From Kiloniellaceae bacterium (GTDB lineage: Bacteria > Pseudomonadota > Alphaproteobacteria > Kiloniellales > Kiloniellaceae), in NCBI GenBank assembly GCA_028280915.1, contig JANQKX010000347.1:1-15919 (forward strand): a DNA stretch of 15,919 nt. The letters run 5' to 3'. Position 1 is the first letter of the stretch. Each line of letters begins with the position of its first letter. The notes below the pieces were generated by a model. That model was given only the letters and a program-made list of their open reading frames with translations. It did not search any database and was not told where the DNA came from. The position numbers and the translations under genes are program-made. This document shows, one piece after another, positions 7,211 to 12,585 of this stretch.

Positions 7211-7792
7211 TCAGACCGCTTCTTGCCCCCCTGGGTCATCCATCCTGCGGATCGCCTGATAGGTGAACATTTCGTGCTGGCGCGGGTCCAGAAACATGCT
7301 GGGCACCCGCTCCATGTCCAGAAGGAGCCACAACTCCGCGGCGGCGCGGGCGCCGAAGGTCAACCGGCATTCGGCGATTTTGCGGAGCAGGAGCCACTCG
7401 TCCTCTTTGAGCTGGTCCCTGCGCCCGGCCGCGCCCCGGCGGGCGCCGTAGAAATGTTCGAACAAGACCTGATAACATTCCCGTTTGTAGATCAGCACCC
7501 GCTCGCGCACCGCCGGGTCCTTGATCCGACTGTGATCGATACTGAAAAGCCAGCCGTGGATCAGTTCCAGCCTCAAGCAGAGCATGGCCTGGCCGTGATG
7601 GTCAAAAGGGGTCTCCATCATGGACGCCCCTTCCGTAAGTATGGGATCCCGCTTTATCCTTTTTATTTGAGCGCGCCACTGTAATCCCATGCCCTCGACG
7701 ATCGGCCGCAACGCGATGTAAATGCCGTCGGGCCGTTCAAAGGCCATGAGCTGGCCGTGGTGAAAATCGATCAGAATAACCTTCGTCATCAT
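7211..7792 (-). CDS. P22-antirepressor N-terminal domain protein, long copy
   Basis: A 193-aa paralogue of the 144-aa protein. The N-terminal 115 residues carry the P22_AR_N pattern: GIYIALRPIVEGMGLQW, KRIKRDPILTEG, LELIHGWLFSIDHSRI and RVLIYKRECYQVLFEHF. The C-terminal 75 residues (DQLKEDEWLLLRKIAEC onward) are helical and end with MFTYQAIRRMDD. They lack a standard KilA or Ant C-terminal domain that I can recognise. Tandem ATGs at 7792/7789 follow CCCAGGGAGAAGT. It lies 42 nt after the small 77-aa gene, so they probably form one transcript from the divergent promoter region near 8068-8190. The family suggests a protein that counteracts a repressor and promotes induction; the target here is presumably, but not demonstrably, the adjacent XRE regulator or the phage's main repressor. 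Confidence 0.82.
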   Translation of the reverse strand: MMTKVILIDFHHGQLMAFERPDGIYIALRPIVEGMGLQWRAQIKRIKRDPILTEGASMMETPFDHHGQAMLCLRLELIHGWLFSIDHSRIKDPAVRERVLIYKRECYQVLFEHFYGARRGAAGRRDQLKEDEWLLLRKIAECRLTFGARAAAELWLLLDMERVPSMFLDPRQHEMFTYQAIRRMDDPGGQEAV

Positions 7793-7834
7793 ACTTCTCC
7801 CTGGGTCTTCCGGTACCCGGCCTGCTACGCCCGG

Positions 7835-8068
7835 TCAGTCACCGAGGGGCCGCCCATGGCGGCCACCGGGCACCGAAAGATCTCCATTGTCGTTTACACT
7901 GGTCAGTTCGGTAGCAGCCGAACGTAATTCTTGATCCCAGTCGAAGCGGCGCTGCTGTCGCCGCGCGCGCACAAACTCAAGCACCATTTTCCGCCGCGTC
8001 GAGGGGGTCATCCAACGGGTAGGCCCCGGCTTCGTCGGCCAGGATTTTGGAAATGGAATAGTGGTCAT
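7835..8068 (-). CDS. Small basic protein of unknown function (77 aa)
   Basis: Begins MTTIPFPKSWPTKPGP, followed by a strongly basic helix-forming stretch (STRRKMVLEFVRARRQQRRF) and an acidic/polar C-terminus. No family was recognised. The start ATG 8068 has GGAG with a 6-nt spacer and is preferred over upstream in-frame ATGs at 8080 and 8110, which would extend into the candidate operator. It is the first gene of the minus-strand unit divergent from the XRE regulator, the position of a Cro-like or excision-type gene in a phage switch. No HTH is evident. The good ribosome site and location support a real gene. Confidence 0.55.
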   Translation of the reverse strand: MTTIPFPKSWPTKPGPTRWMTPSTRRKMVLEFVRARRQQRRFDWDQELRSAATELTSVNDNGDLSVPGGRHGRPLGD

Positions 8069-8188
8069 CTCTTGCTCCATTTGATAATTTGCTGCAGATC
8101 TGGTTATCATTGGCAGACCTGCATTTCAGAAACAAGAGAAATTTTTGTGCAGCCTTGCGGGAAATAGACCACCCGCTATATTCCCCCC
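8069..8188. promoter_or_regulatory. Divergent promoter/operator region of the regulator switch
   Basis: AT-rich 120 bp between a minus-strand gene and the plus-strand XRE regulator. It contains an interrupted inverted repeat TGCAGATCT (8093-8101) / AGACCTGCA (8115-8123) with 8 of 9 pairs, an internal CAGATCTG palindrome (8095-8102), and TGATAA (8082-8087) / TTATCA (8104-8109) as a second inverted pair. The plus-strand promoter is TTGCGG (8155-8160), 16 bp, TATATT (8177-8182). For the minus strand, TTGTTT followed 18 bp later by AATGAT overlaps the repeats. The layout is what a regulator binding its own divergent operator would need; the operator assignment is inference. Confidence 0.55.
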
Positions 8189-8191
8189 ATG
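8155..8191 (+). promoter_or_regulatory. Sigma-70-type promoter giving an apparently leaderless mRNA
   Basis: TTGCGG (8155-8160), a 16-bp spacer and TATATT (8177-8182) precede ATG 8189 by only six nt (CCCCCC, no Shine-Dalgarno). Transcription would be expected to begin at or next to the A of the start codon, as with lambda cI from PRM. Confidence 0.55.
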
Positions 8192-8428
8192 ATCATCAGC
8201 GTCGCCCAATGCAAAGCCGCCCGCGCCCTCGCGGGCATGACCCAACGGGATTTGGCCGCAAAAAGCGGCGTCAGCCCCCGGACCATTGCCAATTTCGAAC
8301 AAGGACAGCACAGGCCAATTCGACCTATTATGAAGGCCATAATTGGCGCCTTGGAGGATGCCGGAATCGAATTCCTGCCCGCCAACGGCGGCGGTCAGGG
8401 CGTGCGATTGCGCGATCCGGCGCCCTGA
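8189..8428 (+). CDS. Short XRE-family HTH transcriptional regulator
   Basis: A 79-aa DNA-binding protein with a single helix-turn-helix at about residues 17-41 (MTQRDLAAKSGVSPRTIANFEQ), followed by helices MKAIIGALEDAGIEFLP and a short strand ending GGQGVRLRDPAP. This layout, with ALEDAGIEF.P......GVRLR, is very common among small alphaproteobacterial regulators. There is no oligomerisation or peptidase domain, so it is not a full CI-type repressor. It is divergent from the small 77-aa gene and the antirepressor-like gene, and probably regulates the shared promoter region. No ribosome site precedes the ATG, and the promoter is so close that a leaderless transcript is likely. It converges with the tail chaperone genes at its 3' side. 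Confidence 0.88.
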   Translation: MIISVAQCKAARALAGMTQRDLAAKSGVSPRTIANFEQGQHRPIRPIMKAIIGALEDAGIEFLPANGGGQGVRLRDPAP

Positions 8429-8437
8429 CGGTCAAAG

Positions 8438-8460
8438 TTCGTTGCCATCATGGCAACGAA
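8438..8460. other. Perfect 23-bp dyad / hairpin 1
   Basis: Arms TTCGTTGCCA (8438-8447) and TGGCAACGAA (8451-8460) are exactly complementary around TCA. It lies 10 nt after the XRE stop in the gap between convergent genes. No U tract follows on the plus strand. It could be a bidirectional transcription barrier or a protein-binding dyad. Confidence 0.7.
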
Positions 8461-8481
8461 GGCGCGCCGTCATGGACCCAA

Positions 8482-8504
8482 GCCGTGGTCATCATGACCA
8501 CGGC
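8482..8504. other. Perfect 23-bp dyad / hairpin 2
   Basis: Arms GCCGTGGTCA (8482-8491) and TGACCACGGC (8495-8504) are exactly complementary around TCA. Arm length and loop are the same as in the dyad 44 bp to its left, but the outer arm sequence differs. The two are separated by a segment containing the palindrome GGCGCGCC (8461-8468). Confidence 0.7.
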
Positions 8505-8520
8505 ATTGCGGCGTGGGACC

Positions 8521-9278
8521 CTAATCCTCCTCATCCTTCCGGCTCAGCCCCGCCAAGACGCCCAGTTCACCACTGATCAACAGTTCCCGCGCCACCGCCG
8601 GGCAGATGTCCTGTGGCAGGCGCGCCATGGCATCGGTCAAGTCCAGCCCGATCACCGCCCCAACGGACCCGGCCCGGCGCCAGTGGCCGCCCGGCGTGGC
8701 CAGCACGTCCCACACGGCCAGGCCCTCGAAACTGGTCAGTTCGTTGGCAAGGTAGGGGCAACGGTTTCCGTTCCGGCCGCGCTTGCCCCGGCTGCAGGGC
8801 TCGTTTCGCCCGGCGCAGTCTTGGCAGTAGTCTCGGCCGGCGCCGGGGCGGTAGTGCCATTCGGCGCGGGCGCAGACTTTCCCGCTTCCTCCCGCAGCCT
8901 CCGCAGGTCCGCTTGATATTTGTCGGAAAATTCCGGGCCGATCTCCGCGTGGGCCATCAGCAGGCCGATGTTGACCGGCGTGACGGGCAGGGGCGCGTCC
9001 CCCTCCGCCGGGCCGATGCCTTCCCAGGCGATGATCGCCGCCTGGCCCAGGCAGATGAAAAAGTACAGGGCAAACAGCCGGTCCGCCGGCACCCCGTCCC
9101 CGGCCACGGCCGCCAGCCCCGCCTCCGCCTCCCGGTCCGCCGTCAGGCGCCGGCGGGCCTCCATCAAGGCCACTTCGACCAAGGTCTGGCTCGGCGGCCG
9201 CACCTTCAAACGCACGCCGCAATCCAGCTCCATCCAAAAAGGCTCCGCCGGCAAGGTCAGCCGCAGGGCAAAGCTCAT
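8521..9278 (-). CDS. Tail assembly chaperone, frameshifted long form (lambda GT-like)
   Basis: Predicted 252-aa fusion made when ribosomes slip back one base at GGGAAAG. Residues 1-134 are shared with the short chaperone. Translation then continues in the -1 frame from 8877 to the TAG at 8521-8523, adding 118 residues. The extension is clearly protein-like, with a cysteine cluster C-x2-C-x6-C-x11-C (DYCQDC, EPC, NRCPY) at fusion residues 152-174. This is followed by WDVLATPGGHWRRAG and VIGLDLTDAMARLP, resembling T-type domains of siphophage chaperones. In lambda, GT binds the tape measure through G and recruits tube protein through T. The -1 frame has no plausible start codon of its own for this domain with a ribosome site, which supports frameshifting. 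Efficiency cannot be judged from sequence. Confidence 0.8.
8736..9278 (-). CDS. Tail assembly chaperone, short form (lambda G-like)
   Basis: A 180-aa protein beginning MSFALRLTLPAEPFWMELDCG. The N-terminal 130 residues are mixed alpha/beta and include a hydrophobic stretch (RLFALYFFICLGQAAIIAWEGIG). After the slip site at residue 134 the product ends with a low-complexity Ala/Pro/Thr tail of about 46 residues (GTTAPAPAETTAKTAPGE and similar), as expected of a frame that overlaps another coding frame. ATG 9278 follows AAGGGAG with a 7-nt spacer. It lies directly downstream of the tail tube gene, matching lambda V-G. It would coat the tape measure before tube polymerisation and be absent from virions. 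Function rests on position, frameshift architecture and size, not on strong sequence identity. Confidence 0.78.
   Translation of the reverse strand: MSFALRLTLPAEPFWMELDCGVRLKVRPPSQTLVEVALMEARRRLTADREAEAGLAAVAGDGVPADRLFALYFFICLGQAAIIAWEGIGPAEGDAPLPVTPVNIGLLMAHAEIGPEFSDKYQADLRRLREEAGKSAPAPNGTTAPAPAETTAKTAPGETSPAAGASAAGTETVAPTLPTN
8877..8883 (-). other. Programmed -1 frameshift slippery site GGGAAAG
   Basis: Read on the minus strand the heptamer is G-GGA-AAG in the zero frame of the short chaperone, an exact X-XXY-YYZ arrangement and the same heptamer used in lambda G/GT. A possible stimulatory stem, GCGCCG (8862-8867) with CGGCGC (8840-8845), starts 9 nt downstream. The frame arithmetic (first bases move from class 2 to class 0 modulo 3) gives precisely the -1 frame that carries the T-like domain. 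Confidence 0.82.
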
Positions 9279-9297
9279 GGTTTTTCTCCCTTTCTGT

Positions 9298-9328
9298 TTC
9301 TGGGGTGCCCATCTCTTCTGGGGTGCCC
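9298..9328. repeat. 13-bp direct repeat upstream of the chaperone gene
   Basis: TTCTGGGGTGCCC occurs at 9298-9310 and again at 9316-9328 with a 5-bp spacer, in the 73-bp gap between the tube gene stop and the chaperone start. No function is evident. Confidence 0.6.
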
Positions 9329-9351
9329 CTTGCTCGTAATGCGATCGCCTC

Positions 9352-10650
9352 TTACGCGATCGCGTAGTTTGCCACGTCGTTGATCAGCGTGACGGTCAGT
9401 GCCCGGCCCAGCGTGCCTTCCATGGTGCCCAGCCCGGCGTATTCCACCGAGATGCCGCCCGGACCCGTGATGGGTTTGCGCGGCTCGGGCAGGTGGATCT
9501 CGTGGATCTCGAACAGCAATTCCGCGCCGCTGGGCCGATCCAAAAACCCGAAACGGGCGGAGACCGTGCTGGCGGCCGAGGCGGCAGCCTTCAAGGCGTT
9601 GTTGGAATAGCGGGCGGTCAGATTCAGGTCCACGTTGAACTGGCCGCCGTCCGTGCCGCCGATGTAACCGTCAAAGCGCAGCTCCTCCAGGATCTCCGCG
9701 TTCGGATTGATGCTGAGACTGGCGGCGGTCACGTTGGCCACGGGGCGATCGCTGATCAGAATATCCCCCTGGAATTGGCTAAAGAGATCTTCCGCCAAGC
9801 TAACCGGGGTGCCCGCCACGCTGGCAGCATGCTCGAATTTCTTTTGCGCGATGATCTGCAGGGCCGCCCGCACCGCGCCCGAGCGGGTTCGGCCGATGGT
9901 CAAACCGTTCACTTGGCATCCCGAATAGGAAGCGAAACGGTCACTGCCCGCCTCCATGTCCGTGTGTTCGATTTCGGCGGAGAAAGAGGGATACTCCGTC
10001 GGGACGCCCGCCTCCCACTTTCGCTGCCAAAAGCCACCGCCGGTCAGGGTGCCGTGGGACACGATGGCCGCATCGGAAGAGGCGGCCAAGGTGTAGCTAT
10101 TGCCCGTGGCATCAGCGGTATCGTGCACGATGACCAGGCGATCCCCCAGGCGGCTGTAGGTGGCCGGGGTGATGGCCGCCTCCGCCGAGCCGTTCAAGTC
10201 GATCACCAGGGCGTCCAGGGTATCCTGCAAGCTCGCACCGATTTGGGTTTGATTGCCCGCGGGAGTGCCGGCCACGAAAGTCCAGTCGGTGCCTGCAAGG
10301 GTAATGGTATCCAGGTCCGCCGGGTTGTCGCTGAACTGGATAAAACCCCGCGCCCCCAGCTGCACCGCCACCCCGGGCGCCCCCAGCAAGGGCACCAGGT
10401 AGTCATAGATCAGCCGCTGATCCACCGGCACCTCCACCGGGCCGGTCACGTCTTTGGCGCCGCGCAGGGGCGTTTGCCGCTCCGGCCCCTGGCCCAGGCG
10501 GGCGACGTCTTCCAAGGGCTGTTCCAGATCCACGTCGAAGCTAAAGGCCGATCCGGTCCGCCAGTTGCCCGCCGGGCGGATGCCATAGCTCGTTTCCGCC
10601 TTAATCCGATAGCGGATATTGGCGCCCCTGGCGCGCTTGGGCGTGGCCAT
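9352..10650 (-). CDS. Phage tail tube (major tail) protein with inserted domain
   Basis: A 432-aa structural protein that should polymerise into the tail tube. The N-terminus (GANIRYRIKAETSYGIRPAGNW, FSFDVDLEQPLEDVARLGQG) and the C-terminal half (FPSFSAEIEHTD-like strands, GCQVNGLTIG, VTAASLSINPNAEILEELRF, FNVDLNLTARYSN) fit the beta-sandwich of siphophage tube proteins. Residues about 101-205 form an extra domain (ITLAGTDWTFVAG, QIGASLQDTLDALVIDLNG, RLVIVHDT) of a type often inserted into phage virion proteins. The total is therefore longer than a minimal tube subunit. ATG 10650 has GAGGAG seven nt upstream. It is followed by the chaperones and preceded by the tail terminator candidate, the canonical order. 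Strong on category; subfamily not determined. Confidence 0.87.
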   Translation of the reverse strand: MATPKRARGANIRYRIKAETSYGIRPAGNWRTGSAFSFDVDLEQPLEDVARLGQGPERQTPLRGAKDVTGPVEVPVDQRLIYDYLVPLLGAPGVAVQLGARGFIQFSDNPADLDTITLAGTDWTFVAGTPAGNQTQIGASLQDTLDALVIDLNGSAEAAITPATYSRLGDRLVIVHDTADATGNSYTLAASSDAAIVSHGTLTGGGFWQRKWEAGVPTEYPSFSAEIEHTDMEAGSDRFASYSGCQVNGLTIGRTRSGAVRAALQIIAQKKFEHAASVAGTPVSLAEDLFSQFQGDILISDRPVANVTAASLSINPNAEILEELRFDGYIGGTDGGQFNVDLNLTARYSNNALKAAASAASTVSARFGFLDRPSGAELLFEIHEIHLPEPRKPITGPGGISVEYAGLGTMEGTLGRALTVTLINDVANYAIA

Positions 10651-10677
10651 CTTTGCTCTCCTCTAAGTTAACAGCCG

Positions 10678-11109
10678 TTACAATCGTGTGTCGCTTTGGT
10701 ACTCAACGGTCATCGTCACGATGCCGCCCTTCACGCCGGCGTCCCCGGTGGGGCTTTGCACCTCCACCTCCGGCCGGTTCAACTCGAAGCCATAAATCAG
10801 CCCGCCCATGGTGATGTCCGCCGCGAAAGCGCCCTCGACCGCCGCTAGCAGCGCGTCCAGCGCCGCGTGACGGGCGGCCTCGTCGGCCACGTGCACCAGC
10901 ACTTCAATGTCGATTTCCCCGGTCACGTACCAGGGCCCCCGGTTACCCAGGGGGCCATCCACATTAGCCGGCGCCAGGTCGTTCATGACGATCAGGCCGC
11001 CGGTGGGGATCGCCGCGTCCCTTTCGTCCGCCCGCTTCACCGTGGGGCCGGCAATACCCTGCAGCCTAGCCATCACCGCCTGGTTGATTTCTTCCGTCTT
11101 GGTGGGCAT
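10678..11109 (-). CDS. Tail terminator / tail completion protein candidate (lambda U-like position)
   Basis: A 143-aa protein: an N-terminal helix (EEINQAVMARLQGIAG), then strands and loops (IPTGGLIVMND, YVTGEIDIEVLVHV), a helix HAALDALLAAVEGAFAAD, and a terminal strand GIVTMTVEYQSD. This alpha/beta order resembles tail terminator proteins, which cap the tube after it reaches the tape-measure length. Similar alphaproteobacterial proteins are sometimes labelled acyl-CoA transferase in databases, which does not fit the size or context. It is placed just before the tube gene, as lambda U precedes V. ATG 11109 has AGGA about 10 nt upstream. It is preceded by an unusually AT-rich 120-bp gap carrying a long hairpin. 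Confidence 0.68.
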   Translation of the reverse strand: MPTKTEEINQAVMARLQGIAGPTVKRADERDAAIPTGGLIVMNDLAPANVDGPLGNRGPWYVTGEIDIEVLVHVADEAARHAALDALLAAVEGAFAADITMGGLIYGFELNRPEVEVQSPTGDAGVKGGIVTMTVEYQSDTRL

Positions 11110-11129
11110 GAATTAAGTATCCTGTCCCG

Positions 11130-11166
11130 TTATTTTTTCGACCAGCTGATGGGGTCGAAAAAATAA
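11130..11166. other. Perfect 14-bp hairpin in an AT-rich gap
   Basis: TTATTTTTTCGACC (11130-11143) and GGTCGAAAAAATAA (11153-11166) are exactly complementary around a 9-nt loop. On both strands the T run is in the 5' arm and the A run in the 3' arm, so a U tract does not follow the stem in either direction and it is not a standard terminator. It lies 20 nt upstream of the start of the tail terminator candidate. Possible roles are an mRNA-processing or stability element, or a DNA-binding dyad. Confidence 0.75.
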
Positions 11167-11229
11167 TAAAAATCAGTATGTTGCTAGGACGATTTGTTTA
11201 GACACGCCTGGATGGGAAACTAAAACTTT

Positions 11230-11877
11230 TCAACGCTCCCGGGATTCTTCCAGGATCTTGACCCCCAGACTCTCCAGGGCTTCCCGGCCTTCCCGGTCCA
11301 CGTTCAGGCGCTTTTTCAACCGCACCTCACGGGTCAGAATGAACATGATCGCGGTCCGGCCCCGCCGGCCCCGTTCCAGCTGGCGCGCGGTCAGGCGGCG
11401 GAACTTCCGATTCAGCCGCGGTTTTTTCGACCGGCTGCGGCGCAGCCCCGTGGCCACCAAGACGGCCAGGTTGCGGTTGACCTTCACAAAGGCCAGGGGC
11501 CCGAAACGGTGTTCCGGCCAAGTCTCCGGCGAAATGCGCTTGCGCCCGATGCCCTGTTTCGGCGCCCGGTCGGTGGGCACCGCCAGCCAGCGGCGGCCCT
11601 GGGCCCGGATGGGCTTGCCTTCCTCGAAGGCCTGAACGATATGAGGGGCCTTGGAAAAGACCACACCCGCCGCGTTGATGCCCTGGTTGCGATAAAATTT
11701 GCTGCGCCAGGTGCGGGGCAGCCGGTTGCCCAGCCCGGCCTTGCGCACGTCGGCGCGCAGATCCTCTTTCAGTTCGGTGGTGCCCCGATTGATGGCCGCC
11801 GGCACCGCCCGACCCATGACCCGTGCCTCGTCCCGAAAAATCCGGCCAAGACCGCCCTTTTCAAAAGATATCTCCAT
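11230..11877 (-). CDS. DUF6441 family neck/tail protein
   Basis: A 215-aa basic protein matching the DUF6441 pattern: an N-terminal helical part (ELKEDLRADVRKAGLGNRLPRTWRSKFY), then GVVFSKAPHIVQAFEEGKPIRA, RRWLAVPTDRA, KRISPETW, and a C-terminal FILTREVRLKKRLNVDREG. Proteins with this layout sit in the neck region between head-tail joining and tail terminator genes, and have HK97 gp10-like features. The start ATG 11877 follows the upstream stop by 4 nt with GAGAGG nearby. Highly basic segments (RSRSKKPRLNRKFRRLTARQ) may contact DNA or other neck proteins. The family match is from pattern memory; the precise virion role is inferred. Confidence 0.8.
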   Translation of the reverse strand: MEISFEKGGLGRIFRDEARVMGRAVPAAINRGTTELKEDLRADVRKAGLGNRLPRTWRSKFYRNQGINAAGVVFSKAPHIVQAFEEGKPIRAQGRRWLAVPTDRAPKQGIGRKRISPETWPEHRFGPLAFVKVNRNLAVLVATGLRRSRSKKPRLNRKFRRLTARQLERGRRGRTAIMFILTREVRLKKRLNVDREGREALESLGVKILEESRER

Positions 11878-11881
11878 CGCC

Positions 11882-12202
11882 CTACACCTCTCGCAGATCC
11901 AAGACCCATTTCAGGCCGTGGGTGTCCTGGCTTTTGGGTGTCCCCTGCACCACCCGGGTGGTTCCGTCGGCGAAGGCAAAACGATCCCCCGCCGTGATGC
12001 CCGGCACGGCCGACTTATAAGCTTCCCAGCGGTTTTCCCCGGCGGGAAAGCTTTGGCCCGTCAGGTCGAAGTCGTCCCGGGCATTGACGCGGATCAGCCG
12101 CACGCCGGGCACCGCGGGCCCGCCGGCGGGCTGGAATTCCGCCGTCTCGCCCCAGACCTCAAAGCCCGCGTCAAAGACCAGTTTCGCCAGTTCCGCCGTC
12201 AT
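11882..12202 (-). CDS. Head-tail joining / stopper-type protein candidate
   Basis: A 106-aa protein: a short N-terminal helix (AELAKLVFDAGF), then a beta-rich body with PGVRLIRVNARDDFD and AVPGITAGDRFAFADGTTRVVQGTP, ending in LKWVLDLREV. Small beta-barrel head-tail joining proteins have the same pattern, including the GDxF.F.DGT.RVVQ core; they seal DNA in the head and bind the tail. The start ATG 12202 overlaps the preceding stop (ATGA), showing tight translational coupling. Placement between structural genes and the DUF6441/tail terminator pair agrees. Confidence is moderate because small neck proteins diverge strongly. Confidence 0.62.
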   Translation of the reverse strand: MTAELAKLVFDAGFEVWGETAEFQPAGGPAVPGVRLIRVNARDDFDLTGQSFPAGENRWEAYKSAVPGITAGDRFAFADGTTRVVQGTPKSQDTHGLKWVLDLREV

Positions 12203-12585
12203 GTTCCCGATCCCTCACGAAAGCCCGACGACAAGAGATGGAAGGTGCCGATCATTCGGGGCTTGTCCTCCCCGTCATAGGCCGCGATCAGCTGGTGCCA
12301 ATAGGTGTTGGGCGCCAGATTGGCCGTGGCGGCGATGGGCAGCTCGATGGTGATGAAACGCTGGTTGGCCCCGCTGCCGCCCAAGTTCATCTCCGCCGAT
12401 TCTAGGTCATAGGCCAAGATCGGCGCCCCGGCCGGCCCGGCACTGCCCGCCGGTTTGGCGAAGAGCCCCCAGCGCGCCGCCGTGGGATCGGCGGTCAGGG
12501 CCGTGCCGTCGTCCAGCTCCAGCAGGATGGTGAAGTCCGTCTGGCTGCCCTGATAGACATCGATGTCCTGCCCCGTGATGGCCAT
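12199..12585 (-). CDS. Small beta-rich virion protein of unknown role
   Basis: A 128-aa protein starting MAITGQDIDVYQGSQTDFTI, with alternating strands and an ARWGLFAKPAG loop, RFITIELPIAATANLAPNTYWHQLIAAYDG, and IGTFHLLSSG near the end. This looks like a single beta-sandwich domain, comparable in outline to LtfC/Gp6-type or BppU N-terminal domains that cap or decorate phage appendages; I would not name it further. ATG 12585 is preceded by GGGAGAAAAGGAAAA, a strong purine-rich ribosome site. Its 5' 179 bp also lie inside the open frame of the large repeat protein, and its 3' end overlaps the joining protein by 4 bp. Confidence 0.65.
   Translation of the reverse strand: MAITGQDIDVYQGSQTDFTILLELDDGTALTADPTAARWGLFAKPAGSAGPAGAPILAYDLESAEMNLGGSGANQRFITIELPIAATANLAPNTYWHQLIAAYDGEDKPRMIGTFHLLSSGFREGSGT

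Noticed and set aside
8884..9312. Minus-strand open frame from 9312 that continues into the T-like domain as an independent 263-aa gene
   Set aside because: The part before the slip site is Gly/Arg-rich and lacks a ribosome site, whereas the overlapping frame from 9278 has a good site. Only the portion after 8877 looks like protein, which fits frameshifting.
11130..11166. Intrinsic terminator
   Set aside because: On both strands the T run precedes the stem loop and an A run follows, so no U tract follows the hairpin.
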